DNA of 22,015 nucleotides from Deltaproteobacteria bacterium (lineage in GTDB: Bacteria; Myxococcota; UBA796; SXON01). Where the stretch lies: NCBI GenBank assembly GCA_947483545.1, contig CANKNP010000034.1, positions 1 to 22,015 of the forward strand. The letters are read 5' to 3'. The notes beneath the pieces were generated by a model that saw only the letters and a program-made list of their open reading frames with translations, did not search any database and had not been told where the DNA came from. The translations under genes and the position numbers were made by a program. Of the stretch, positions 8,485 through 16,637 are shown in pieces; position 1 is the first letter of the stretch; every line of letters starts with the position of its first letter.

Positions 8485-10388
8485 TCGGGAAGTACACTGG
8501 CACAATGCTCCTCCTCCTCGCCTTGTTCGGTTGCGCGGGAACGGCGGCCACCGACGTGGTGTTGGACAGCTCGCCGACCGACTCGCCTTCGGACTCTCCC
8601 CTGGACAGCCGCGACTCCCCGCACAGCGAAGACACCGCGCCCGCCGGCCCACCTCAGGTCGTGCTCTTCATCGGCGACGGCATGGGCCTTGAGCAGGTCG
8701 GGGGCGGCGGCCTCTACAAGAACGGCGAGGCCAGCACGCTCGGGCTCGACGCCATGCCGATCCAAGGGCGCATCCGCACCGCCTCCTTCACCGGGGTCAC
8801 CGACTCGGCGGCCTCCGGCACGGTGATGTCCACCGGCACCAAGACCTACAACGAGTACCTGGGCCTCGACATCGACGGGAACACGCTTGAGAACGTCGTC
8901 GAGGTCGCCCGCGCAAGGGGCATGGCCACCGGCGTCGTGACCACCGACCGCATCTCCGGGGCCACGCCCGCGTCCTTCCTTGTACACATCGAAGATCGCG
9001 GCGACTACGCCGATATCTGCGCGGCCATCGCCCTCTCCCTGCCCGACGTGCTGCTCGGCGGCGGGACGGGCGATTGCGACGAGGTCGTGTTCGACACCAC
9101 GACCATCGACTACCTGACCACCGCCGACGAATTGACCGCCTGGATCCCCGCGGGTCGTCCGCTGCTCGGCATGTTCGACGACGGCACGTTCCCCTATGTC
9201 TTTGACGGGTACGACACCCAACCGTCCCTGTCCCACATGACGACCACCGCGATCACCACGTTGCTCGCCGATCCCGACGGCTTCTTCCTCATGGTCGAAG
9301 GCGCCCGCATCGACCACGCCTCGCACTCCAACGACTCCAGCCGGGTGTTCCCCGAGATGGTGGCCTTCGACGACGCGATCACCGCGGGCATGGCCCTGCT
9401 CGGCCCCGACGCGACCGTACTTGTGACCGCCGACCACGAATGCGGCGGCCTTCACGTGATCAGCGGCAACGGCGTCGGCGAGGCCCCGGACGCCGAATGG
9501 CGCGACAATTGGCACACCAACGCCGATGTCGGGGTCTGGGGGAGCGGCACCCTGCCTGAGCTCTTTGCCGGCGGGCGCTTCGACAACGCCTGGATCCACG
9601 CCGCGCTGCTCGCTGCCATCACGCAATCCGGGGTGATCGCCCCCAACGAACCCGCCCTCGTTGACGGTTGGTTGGGCGACCTGTCCGATGCCATCGTGAG
9701 CCAACCTTGGGAGAGCTCCTTCGACCCCGCGTTCAACCGCATCGACGCGCTTCGGATCGGTAGCGACGCCACCGGTCTTCGCATTGGCGTGGACGGCGTT
9801 TTCGAGGACGACGCCAACGCCCTCGTCCTGTTCCTCGACACCGACTACAGCGACAGCACCGGCTTCCCCCACACCGGGGATCTCACGGACATCGACGGCG
9901 ACGGGGACACCGTGATCTCCTCGCTCAACGTGGCCTTCGCGGACGAGACGTTCGGCGCGGAGCGGGTGATCATCAGCGTTCACGGCCAGTATGCGTTCCG
10001 CGGGAGCAGTGGGGGCGACAACGCCGGCGTGCGGGACATCACCAGCGTGGACGACTTTGGATGGTTGGAGAGCGCCATCAATTTCGACAGTGACAACATG
10101 TCCCTGTTCAACGCCGAAGCCCCCGACGCCGGTGTCGCCGAAGAGGGCTTCGAGATCCAGATGCCCTGGGACTCGATCTACGGGGCTTCCTCGCCCGAAG
10201 TCGAGCGCAAGATGGCCGTCGTGGCCGTGCTCGTGAACGACACCGGGACCTACGTCTCCAATCAGGCCCTGCCTCCGTTCTCCGACGAAACCGAGCCCGG
10301 CAGCGCGCTCGCGACCCTGCCCGGCGAGGTTCACTTCGTGGTGGACGGGCTCGGCGACCTGGTCGGCACGCCGGTCGTGGTCCCGTAG
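8481..10388 (+). CDS. Alkaline phosphatase family lipoprotein with C-terminal accessory domain
   Basis: This is a probable extracytoplasmic phosphomonoesterase of the PhoA family. ATG 8481 overlaps the preceding stop in an ATGA; an in-frame ATG at 8469 is the alternative. The N-terminus is hydrophobic and ends LLLALFGC, a plausible though imperfect lipobox, followed by a Ser/Asp/Pro linker. Active-site elements are in PhoA order: FIGDGMG (Asp66, metal), TDSAASG (Ser109 nucleophile), GATPASF, EGARIDHASH (Glu273, Asp278, His282), TADHECGG (Asp318, His319) and NWHTNADV (His345). All metal ligands therefore appear present. Residues from about 390 on form a separate beta-rich domain (RIDALRIGSDATGLRIGVDG and onward) that resembles DOMON/CBM9-like extracellular domains; this is inferred. 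The total of 635 residues is long for the family because of this domain. Role: probably phosphate scavenging at the cell surface. Confidence 0.92.
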   Translation: MIGKYTGTMLLLLALFGCAGTAATDVVLDSSPTDSPSDSPLDSRDSPHSEDTAPAGPPQVVLFIGDGMGLEQVGGGGLYKNGEASTLGLDAMPIQGRIRTASFTGVTDSAASGTVMSTGTKTYNEYLGLDIDGNTLENVVEVARARGMATGVVTTDRISGATPASFLVHIEDRGDYADICAAIALSLPDVLLGGGTGDCDEVVFDTTTIDYLTTADELTAWIPAGRPLLGMFDDGTFPYVFDGYDTQPSLSHMTTTAITTLLADPDGFFLMVEGARIDHASHSNDSSRVFPEMVAFDDAITAGMALLGPDATVLVTADHECGGLHVISGNGVGEAPDAEWRDNWHTNADVGVWGSGTLPELFAGGRFDNAWIHAALLAAITQSGVIAPNEPALVDGWLGDLSDAIVSQPWESSFDPAFNRIDALRIGSDATGLRIGVDGVFEDDANALVLFLDTDYSDSTGFPHTGDLTDIDGDGDTVISSLNVAFADETFGAERVIISVHGQYAFRGSSGGDNAGVRDITSVDDFGWLESAINFDSDNMSLFNAEAPDAGVAEEGFEIQMPWDSIYGASSPEVERKMAVVAVLVNDTGTYVSNQALPPFSDETEPGSALATLPGEVHFVVDGLGDLVGTPVVVP

Positions 10389-10389
10389 G

Positions 10390-11847
10390 TTGGAGGCCCC
10401 AGTCCTCCCCGCACCGGCCCGGCGCGGTCGCTCCCGCTCCGCCAAGACCGCGGGCGGGGTCTCCCTGGAGCCCTCCGGCGCCGAACTTCAGGCGATGCTC
10501 ACGCTGGTCGGCGGCCGACTTGCCGCGTTCCTCGACCGCATTGGGGACATGCCCGCCACCAACACCGACGGCGGCGCGAAGTTGGCGCGTTCCCTGGCCG
10601 AGCCCCTGCCGGAGGAGCCCGCATCCCTTCGACACTTGCTGCGGGTGCTCTTCGAACAGGTCGTGCCCACCGCCTTGCACACCTCTGGCCCCGGCTACCT
10701 CGCCTACATCCCCGGCGGCGGACTCCCGGCGTCTGCCCTCGCGGATCTCATCGCAGGCATCACGAACCGGTATGTCGGACTCTGGATGGCCGCGCCCGGC
10801 CTCGTGCAGCTCGAGACCAACGTGCTCAAGTGGTTCTGCACGATGGCCGGCCTGCCGCCCACCGCCGGCGGGATCCTGACCAGCGGGGGTTCGATCGCCA
10901 ACTTGACCGCGATCGTGACTGCCCGGCGCGAGCGGCTGCCGGTGGACTTTCTCCGCGGCACCCTCTACGTCTCCGCCCACGCGCACCACTCGGTGCGCAA
11001 GGCCGCCGTGATCGCTGGCTTCCCCGTCGAAAACCTCCGGGTCATCCCCCTCGACGCGTGCTTCCGCATGCGCCTCGACGCCCTGGCGGAGGTCGTCGCG
11101 ACCGACCGCGCCGCCGGGTTCACCCCGTTCTGCGTGGTGGGCAGCGCAGGCACGACCGCTGTCGGCGCTGTGGATCCGCTGGGTGCGCTCGCCTCCTTTT
11201 GCCAGGACCAACGCCTCTGGTTTCACGTGGACGCTGCCTATGGCGGCTTCTTCCTGTTGACCGACCGTGGCCGGGCCACCCTGCAGGGCATCGAGCGCGC
11301 GGATTCCATTACGCTCGATCCGCACAAGGGCCTCTTCTTGCCGTACGGCACCGGGTGTGTGCTCGTCCGTGACATCGAGACCCTGCGCCGCGCCCACTCC
11401 GTCGCGGACGGCGGCTACCTTCCCGCCCCCCAGACCGACGGCGACCGCTGGGACTTTGCGGCGCTGGGCCCTGAGCTCTCCCGCGACGCCCGCGGCCTTC
11501 GCGTATGGCTCCCGCTCAAGCTGGCCGGCGCCGGGGCCTTCCGCGCCGCCCTGGACGAAAAGCTCGATTTGACGGCCGTCGCGGTCGAGATCATCCGCGC
11601 CCATCCCGGCTTGGAGATCGTCGCCGCCCCTGACCTCTCGCTCTTCGCGTTCCGGGTGCGCGGCCCCGGGGATGAGCCCACGCGACGGCTGCTCTCCGCG
11701 ATCAACCGCCGAAAGCGCGTGTTCCTCACAGGCGTGCCGCTCGACGACCACGGGTTCGTCATCCGCGTGTGTGTGCTCTCGTTCCGCACCCACGCAGCCC
11801 AGATCACCGCTTTCGCCGAGGACCTGGGCGCCTGTCTGCCTGCCTGA
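10390..11847 (+). CDS. PLP-dependent group II amino acid decarboxylase family protein
   Basis: This 485-residue protein belongs to the fold-type I decarboxylase family that includes aromatic amino acid and glutamate decarboxylases. The PLP site is clear: SAHAHHSVRKA with the stacking His200, FHVDAAYGG with Asp281, and ITLDPHKGLFLPYGTG with the Schiff-base Lys313. The substrate entry segment HTSGPGYLAYIPGGG is also typical. The substrate cannot be read from sequence. The start is uncertain: TTG 10390 is one base after the phosphatase stop but lacks an upstream Shine-Dalgarno, and the next in-frame start is ATG 10495, which would remove a basic, poorly conserved leader and part of the first helix. 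The gene is probably cotranscribed with its neighbours, with argS 11 bp downstream, but a functional link is not evident. Confidence 0.9.
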   Translation: MEAPVLPAPARRGRSRSAKTAGGVSLEPSGAELQAMLTLVGGRLAAFLDRIGDMPATNTDGGAKLARSLAEPLPEEPASLRHLLRVLFEQVVPTALHTSGPGYLAYIPGGGLPASALADLIAGITNRYVGLWMAAPGLVQLETNVLKWFCTMAGLPPTAGGILTSGGSIANLTAIVTARRERLPVDFLRGTLYVSAHAHHSVRKAAVIAGFPVENLRVIPLDACFRMRLDALAEVVATDRAAGFTPFCVVGSAGTTAVGAVDPLGALASFCQDQRLWFHVDAAYGGFFLLTDRGRATLQGIERADSITLDPHKGLFLPYGTGCVLVRDIETLRRAHSVADGGYLPAPQTDGDRWDFAALGPELSRDARGLRVWLPLKLAGAGAFRAALDEKLDLTAVAVEIIRAHPGLEIVAAPDLSLFAFRVRGPGDEPTRRLLSAINRRKRVFLTGVPLDDHGFVIRVCVLSFRTHAAQITAFAEDLGACLPA

Positions 11848-11858
11848 TACCCGCCCGC

Positions 11859-13553
11859 ATGATCCCGACCCTGCTTCACGACATGTTCGCCGCCATCGCG
11901 GCCGCCGCCGATCCCGACGGCACCACGCCTCTTGAGCCCGTCGCCCCGACCGGAAACCCCGCGCACGGCGACTACCAGTGGAACTTTGCGTTTCGGCTCG
12001 CCAAGGCGCGCAAGCAGAACCCGCGTGCGCTGGCCGAGTCCCTCGCGGGCCAGATCCAACACCCGCTGATTCGAAAGGTCGAGGTGATGGGCCCGGGGTT
12101 CATCAACCTGACCTTCGATGATCAGGTGTTGGCCCGAGTGTTGGCCGACCAGGCCGCGGCGACCAGCTTGGGCCTGCCTCAAATTGGCGCGGGGAAAACC
12201 GCGGTGATGGATTACAGCTCCCCAAATGTGGCCAAGCGCATGCACGTCGGACACATGCGCTCCACGCACATCGGGAACGCGCTGTATCGGCTGCACGGCG
12301 CCGCGGGCTTCAACGTGATCGGGGACAACCACATCGGGGATTGGGGCACCCAGTTCGGGAAATTGATCGTGGCTTGGAAATCCTGGCGGGACGATGCCGC
12401 CTACGCGGTGGATGCCATCGGGGAGCTGGAGCGGTTGTATGTGTTGTTTGGGACGCGCGCAAAGGAGGACGTGGGCCTGGGGGATGTCGCCCGCGCGGAG
12501 ACCGTGAAGTTGCAGCGGGGAGACCCAGAAAACCTCGCCCTCTGGCAACAGTTCATGGACGTGTCGATGGCCGAATTCAATGCCGTCTACGCGCGCATGG
12601 GGGTTCAGTTCGACGTGACGCTCGGCGAGAGCGCCTACCGCGACGACACCGATCGCGTCGTCGAGGAGCTCAAGGCCGCTGGCATCGCCGAACCCTCCGA
12701 GGGCGCCTGGATCGTACGCTTTGAGGAGCCCTCCCTGAAGAACAGCCCGGTGATTGTGCAGAAGCGCGACGGGGCTTCCAACTATACGACGACGGACCTG
12801 GCGTGTATGCAATACCGCATCGCCCGCTGGAACCCTGACCGCATCGTGATCGTCACCGACATGCGCCAGCAGTTGGTGTTCAACCAGCTGTTCGCGATTG
12901 CCCGGCGGATGGGCATCACTGTGGAGTTGACCCACGCCTGGTTTGGCATGCTGGTATTGCCCGAAGGCGCCATGTCCACCCGCGCCGGAAACATCATCCG
13001 GCTCGTGGACCTCTTCGACGAAGCCGTAGCCCGAGCCCGCGCCATCGTGGACGAGCGCAACCCGACCCTCTCGGACGCCGAGCGCGCCCACATCGCGGAG
13101 GCTGTCGGCATGGGCGCCATCCGCTACGCCGATCTCTCCCAACACCCGCAGACGAACATCACGTTCTCCTGGGAGAAGATGCTGTCCTTCGAGGGTAATA
13201 CGGCGCCCTACCTCCTTTACAGCCACGCCCGTTGCGTCACGTTGTTGGCCAAAGCAGACGAGGTGCCGGACCCCGCCGCCCTGCGTTTGGATCACCCGTT
13301 GGAGCGCGAGCTTGGGTTGTCCATCCTCCGCACCCCGGAGGCTGCGCTGGCCGCATTGACACACGCACGCCCGAACCTTCTGGCCGACCACCTGTTCGAC
13401 CTTGCCAATCGGATCCACCGCGTCCACCATGATCTTCCCGTCCTCAAAGGCGGCGAGTACCGCGCGAGCCGCATCGCCCTCCTGGATCTCGCCCGCCGGG
13501 CCTTGAGCACCGGCATGGGCTGGCTGGGACTCCCAATCCTCGACCGGATGTAG
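11859..13553 (+). CDS. argS: Arginyl-tRNA synthetase
   Basis: ArgS charges tRNA-Arg with arginine. The 564-residue protein has all expected parts. The N-terminal additional domain contains GDYQWNFAFRLAKARKQNP. The catalytic domain has the HIGH motif as HVGH within SSPNVAKRMHVGHMRSTHIG. The arginine-specific region has RDGASNYTTTDLA. There is also the conserved MLSFEGNTAPYLLYSHAR stretch and a C-terminal DALR anticodon-binding domain ending GWLGLPILDRM. The KMSKS loop reads GAMSTRAGN, without the first Lys, a variation known in ArgS. ATG 11859 gives the normal N-terminus; there is no strong Shine-Dalgarno, and the open frame further upstream overlaps the decarboxylase. The gene is the last of the plus-strand unit and is followed by the repeat array. 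Confidence 0.97.
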   Translation: MIPTLLHDMFAAIAAAADPDGTTPLEPVAPTGNPAHGDYQWNFAFRLAKARKQNPRALAESLAGQIQHPLIRKVEVMGPGFINLTFDDQVLARVLADQAAATSLGLPQIGAGKTAVMDYSSPNVAKRMHVGHMRSTHIGNALYRLHGAAGFNVIGDNHIGDWGTQFGKLIVAWKSWRDDAAYAVDAIGELERLYVLFGTRAKEDVGLGDVARAETVKLQRGDPENLALWQQFMDVSMAEFNAVYARMGVQFDVTLGESAYRDDTDRVVEELKAAGIAEPSEGAWIVRFEEPSLKNSPVIVQKRDGASNYTTTDLACMQYRIARWNPDRIVIVTDMRQQLVFNQLFAIARRMGITVELTHAWFGMLVLPEGAMSTRAGNIIRLVDLFDEAVARARAIVDERNPTLSDAERAHIAEAVGMGAIRYADLSQHPQTNITFSWEKMLSFEGNTAPYLLYSHARCVTLLAKADEVPDPAALRLDHPLERELGLSILRTPEAALAALTHARPNLLADHLFDLANRIHRVHHDLPVLKGGEYRASRIALLDLARRALSTGMGWLGLPILDRM

Positions 13554-13565
13554 GGGCCCCGGCCG

Positions 13566-13700
13566 GAAGTGACCCCTCCACTTTGAGATGATCATCATCC
13601 CGAAGTGACGCCACCACTTTGAGATGATCATCATCCCGAAGTGACGCCACCACTTTGAGATGATCATCATCCCGAAGTGACGCCATCACTTCGGGATGAT
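13566..13700. repeat. Left array of 36-bp palindromic REP-like repeats (four units)
   Basis: Units with a period of exactly 36 bases start at 13566, 13602, 13638 and 13674; the first two bases-rich blocks are gaagtgacgccaccacttt and gagatgatcatcatccc. Read in palindrome phase, each unit is a 35-base imperfect hairpin: atcatcccgaagtg, a 7-base loop, then cactttgagatgat, with one mismatch and one G-T pair. Palindromes lie at 13594-13628, 13630-13664 and 13666-13700. The first unit has a diverged left arm and two changes in the loop region. One free base separates adjacent palindromes. Confidence 0.9.
13666..13700. repeat. Perfect 15-bp palindrome that contains the transposase stop codon
   Basis: The last unit of the left array differs from the others in its right arm so that both arms match perfectly: atcatcccgaagtga (13666-13680), loop cgcca, tcacttcgggatgat (13686-13700). 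Read on the minus strand, the right arm supplies the last codons of the transposase (Ile-Ile-Pro-Lys-stop). The strong hairpin could slow or end transcription from either side, although no T-tract follows. Confidence 0.85.
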
Positions 13701-14525
13701 CGCGCCGAGTAGAACGATCGCCGGCTGGAACGCGGGGTCCTGCTCGGCCACCGAAGACCACCTCCGCACCGTCTGCTGGGTGACCGCCAGGACCCGACTC
13801 GCCGCGGCTACGCCTACCTCCCGGACAAGCGCCCACGCCAAGACAATGCGATCACGTTTCCCCCCGCGTTCGGCGTCCAGGAGCGTCGCTGGGCGCGTCC
13901 CGCACACCCGGGACACGGCCACGACGACGCAGTCGACCCTTCCGTCGAGTTGAGGCTGCATCACGACGAGCGCCGCTCGGTCCTCCAAGTACTGTTGCAG
14001 CGTAGCGGGGTAGCTGCCCTCGAACAGGTCGAAAACCTCACCAGGCTGCAGCCAGTCCTGCGCTGCGCCCGACATCCAAGCGGCCTGACTGGATCGCAAC
14101 CCGACATCGAGTCGCCGAAGATCGGTGCTGTTCGGCGCCGGATTCGCGTGGATGTACATCGCGAGCGTCATCAGGTATGCGGCGCTGTCCGCGGGCATCC
14201 GCCAGAACGAACGCTGGAAGATCCCCCCCCGCTGCTGCATCCGCCGGTTCAGGTTCTGCGCGGGCGGCCCCAGAAGCCGCTTCATGACCACGGGCAGGCG
14301 ATCCGGGTCCGCCAGACCAATCAAGGAGTGCATGTGCGACGACATGAAGGTGTAGGCCGCGATCGCGCATGCTGCGCCGCTCACAGCCTCGAACCCTCGG
14401 AAAACATCTCCGCGAACGTCCCGATCGTCAAAGACCGGGCGGTCCTGATTGCCTGTCGCGATCACATGAAAGTAGTGCACGGTCCTCTCCCGCCCCGCCT
14501 CTACCCCGTCTTCCACGCAGCGCAA
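13686..14525 (-). CDS. REP-associated tyrosine transposase (Y1/IS200-like, RAYT type)
   Basis: The 279-residue frame has the Y1 transposase plan. HYFHVIATGNQDRPVF is the first strand, corresponding to YHVTSRGN in relatives. FMSSHMHSLIGL carries the HUH pair (His64, His66), and LAMYIHANP carries the candidate catalytic Tyr124, in the place of the usual YIHxNP motif. A GKRDRIVLAWALVREVG segment followed by SRVLAVTQQTVRRW near the C-terminus looks like a helix-turn-helix, as found in many RAYTs. The enzyme is expected to nick and rejoin single-stranded hairpin DNA, here presumably the flanking palindromes. The start is uncertain: TTG 14525 is the longest, GTG 14516 is possible, and GTG 14480 has the best Shine-Dalgarno (GGGAGAGG just upstream) and starts directly at HYFHV. 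The frame is intact with no missing core motif, so it may be active. Confidence 0.85.
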   Translation of the reverse strand: MRCVEDGVEAGRERTVHYFHVIATGNQDRPVFDDRDVRGDVFRGFEAVSGAACAIAAYTFMSSHMHSLIGLADPDRLPVVMKRLLGPPAQNLNRRMQQRGGIFQRSFWRMPADSAAYLMTLAMYIHANPAPNSTDLRRLDVGLRSSQAAWMSGAAQDWLQPGEVFDLFEGSYPATLQQYLEDRAALVVMQPQLDGRVDCVVVAVSRVCGTRPATLLDAERGGKRDRIVLAWALVREVGVAAASRVLAVTQQTVRRWSSVAEQDPAFQPAIVLLGAIIPK

Positions 14526-14533
14526 GGTTCGTC

Positions 14534-14640
14534 ACCACCCCGAAGTGACGCCACCACTTTGAGATGATCATCATCCCGAAGTGACGCCACCACTTTGAGA
14601 TGATCATCATCCCGAAGTGACGCCACCACTTTGAGATGAT
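14534..14640. repeat. Right array of 36-bp palindromic REP-like repeats (three units)
   Basis: Three palindromes at 14534-14568, 14570-14604 and 14606-14640 match the left array in sequence, spacing and orientation; the first has two changes in its left arm. The units are otherwise identical to those about 1 kb away, which suggests recent amplification or gene conversion. The last right arm ends at 14640, the final base of the transglycosylase stop codon (TGA, 14642-14640 on the minus strand). The region upstream of the transposase start (14526-14533) is unique sequence. Confidence 0.9.
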
Positions 14641-16637
14641 CACCCCCCGTAGACTCTCCGATACTTCTGGAAATAGCCCAGCACGCGCCTCACATAGCGG
14701 CGGGTCTCGGTGAAGGAGATGTCCTCTGCGAAGCGGTCGGCCTCGGGGATCTCGGACGAGGCGGAGAGCCAACGATCGACAGCGTTCGCACCCCCGTTGT
14801 AGCCAGCGATGACGAGGGGCAACGACCCGCCGTGCAGGAGCGCCCTGGACTGAAACTTCCCGTGCAATAGGCCCAGCTCGGTCGTACCCAAGCGGGTGTT
14901 CACGCCCGCGCGATACAAATCGTCCACCATGAACCCTGCCACACGGCCCTTGGCCAGTTCGGTCGCCAGGGCCGGCATCAACTGCATGAGCCCACGCGCC
15001 CCGGCGGGCGAAGTGACGGACGGATCCAACCCGCTCTCGGCGGTCATGATCGCGTAGGGCAAGAGCGCGGGGAGCCCGGATTCGGCTGCGATGCGGTCCA
15101 CCACGGCGCGGTAGGGCCGCGGCGCCGAAAATCCACGGCCGGCGGGCGTGGACGCAAAGTTTTTGGCCAACTTCTGGGCGGCTTGGATCCGGTCGAGATC
15201 CATGAGCAAGCCGGCCATCGCCAAAGCGGTGGTCTCGGAAGCCTTGCTGGCCTCGATCTCTGAAGTGGGAACCAAGGCGAGCTCGCCAAGCCCGGCGTCT
15301 GCGAGGTCTCGCGCGTCCCGAACGGTCCGGTGGGCGGCCAGGTACGATTCGGGAAATGCGGGTGGGTCGGCCGTGAGGGTCGCCGTCCAGGTCTTGCCCA
15401 ACCGTGCCGCGGCAAAATAGGCGTAAGAGGTGTCCGGGTGCTTTTCGAGCACCTCGCGGAGGCCATCGTCCGACGATGTGGCCCGGGCTCGCCAATACCG
15501 CGCGGCGGCGGCCAATTCCCCGGCCCCGGAATTCGCGCCCGCGATCACCTTGTCAAAGGCGACCAGCGCTTCCTCCCTCCGCCCAAGCCGATACAATGAC
15601 CAGGCGCGCAACCATCGGGCGTCCCAAAGGAATTTACCCTGGGAGTGACCGTTGATGTAGGTGGCAAACAAATCCACGGCGGGCGCGAGGTGCCCCGCGT
15701 CGTATTCCATGTACGCGGGCTTCCAAGCGGCTTCATCGGCCTCGGCAGAGGTAGGCCAGCGCGCGATGAGCGCCCCGTATTTCTTCGCCGCCGTGGGGTA
15801 ATCCCCCGCCCGCGCCGTCCCCAGCGCCTCGTGAAACGCAGTTACCGACGAGGTCGTGGACGCCCCCGCCCGCCCAAACCACTCGACGGCTCGCCCATAG
15901 ATCTTCGCGTCGAACAGCGCCTCCGCCATGTACATGACTTGGGCCCCCGTGAAGGGTGCCGCCGCATTCACCCCATCGAGCAGCGGGATCGCCATCGGCG
16001 CCTGCTGAATCGCCAGGAGTTTTTTGGCCCGCGCGAGCGCCAGGGTTCGCCCCTCCGCCGTCGTGTAGTCTGGCACCGGCCTCCCCAAATTGGCGAGCGT
16101 GACCTCAGCGCGCGTCGAAAACTCCGACGTCGGGTATTGGGTCCATACCGATTGTAGCAAGCCCGCTGCATCCACGCCTACGATCACGGTCCCCGCGATG
16201 CGTGCCTGCGCCGCGGCCTCGCCCGTCCAGTACAGACGGGCGTCGGATGCCCCGGCCGGGGGGGTCCCCAAGGTCCGCACCGCGTCTACCGCCAATCCCG
16301 CCACGATCTGCGCCCTTCCCCGCAGGACCAGCTCCGCGTCGCCCGGCAGATCGACCCCGGCGAGCGTCGCCAGCGCGGAACGACCGTCCCCAGCCTCGAT
16401 CTGCGCGTGTGCAAGCTCCCCTTTGGCGTGGCTCGCAAGGGTCCCCCCGACCGCTCCGAGCACCTCCGCGGCCCGCGCCGCGGCCCCCGTTCGCGCGTAG
16501 CACCGGCCCGCTACAAATCGCTCGACATCCGTCGTGGGCGCCACCAACTTCGCCAGCACTGCACCGCAGTCGCCGATCTGCAGATCCGCGGCCCAGGGGC
16601 TCGCCGCAAGCGCAACAGACAGCAGGGGGAACAGCAT
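14640..16637 (-). CDS. Soluble lytic murein transglycosylase (Slt family)
   Basis: This enzyme cleaves peptidoglycan between MurNAc and GlcNAc in the periplasm. The 665-residue protein starts at ATG 16637, with GAGG five bases upstream, and begins with a signal peptide (MLFPLLSVALAASPWA, likely cut after ALA). Residues about 25-500 are an alpha-helical, TPR-like superhelix as in Slt70. The C-terminal SLT domain has the catalytic Glu534 in IMTAESGLDPSVTSPAGARG, then LMQLMP, GYNGGANAVDRWL and DISFTETRRYVRRVLGYFQ. The product ends YRRVYGG and its stop codon touches the REP array, so the array may have set or replaced the original 3' end. It is divergent from the chalcone-isomerase-like gene. Confidence 0.93.
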   Translation of the reverse strand: MLFPLLSVALAASPWAADLQIGDCGAVLAKLVAPTTDVERFVAGRCYARTGAAARAAEVLGAVGGTLASHAKGELAHAQIEAGDGRSALATLAGVDLPGDAELVLRGRAQIVAGLAVDAVRTLGTPPAGASDARLYWTGEAAAQARIAGTVIVGVDAAGLLQSVWTQYPTSEFSTRAEVTLANLGRPVPDYTTAEGRTLALARAKKLLAIQQAPMAIPLLDGVNAAAPFTGAQVMYMAEALFDAKIYGRAVEWFGRAGASTTSSVTAFHEALGTARAGDYPTAAKKYGALIARWPTSAEADEAAWKPAYMEYDAGHLAPAVDLFATYINGHSQGKFLWDARWLRAWSLYRLGRREEALVAFDKVIAGANSGAGELAAAARYWRARATSSDDGLREVLEKHPDTSYAYFAAARLGKTWTATLTADPPAFPESYLAAHRTVRDARDLADAGLGELALVPTSEIEASKASETTALAMAGLLMDLDRIQAAQKLAKNFASTPAGRGFSAPRPYRAVVDRIAAESGLPALLPYAIMTAESGLDPSVTSPAGARGLMQLMPALATELAKGRVAGFMVDDLYRAGVNTRLGTTELGLLHGKFQSRALLHGGSLPLVIAGYNGGANAVDRWLSASSEIPEADRFAEDISFTETRRYVRRVLGYFQKYRRVYGG

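Larger units (their letters stand above)
13566..14640. mobile_element. RAYT/REP element: transposase gene between two palindromic repeat arrays
   Basis: The segment between the convergent argS and lytic transglycosylase genes is made only of two arrays of one 36-bp palindromic repeat, in the same orientation, and a REP-associated tyrosine transposase gene. The left array starts 12 bases after the argS stop, and the right array ends on the first base of the transglycosylase stop codon (minus strand). RAYT proteins are known to be linked to REP sequences that they are thought to spread, and this arrangement fits. No target-site duplication or IS-type terminal repeat beyond the palindromes is visible. 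Confidence 0.75.

Noticed and set aside
8319..10445. 708-codon minus-strand open frame opposite the alkaline phosphatase
   Set aside because: It is an antisense shadow: composition is biased to Gly, Val, His and Asp with no domain, and the opposite strand carries a complete active site.
11415..13670. 751-codon minus-strand open frame opposite argS
   Set aside because: It is an antisense shadow of argS and the decarboxylase gene that runs into the repeat array. No domain is recognisable.
13666..13700. Rho-independent terminator between argS and the transposase
   Set aside because: The hairpin is strong but no T-run follows on either strand, so termination is possible but not shown. It is listed as a repeat.
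13566..14640. CRISPR array suggested by a regular 36-base repeat
   Set aside because: The units are tandem with no variable spacers (only one base lies between palindromes), and no cas genes are near.
14428..15495. Open frames through the arrays that encode a repeated 12-residue peptide (MMIISKWWRHFG)
   Set aside because: A 36-base repeat without a stop in one frame always gives a 12-residue periodic peptide. The frames continue antisense or out of phase into well-supported genes (argS, transposase, transglycosylase).
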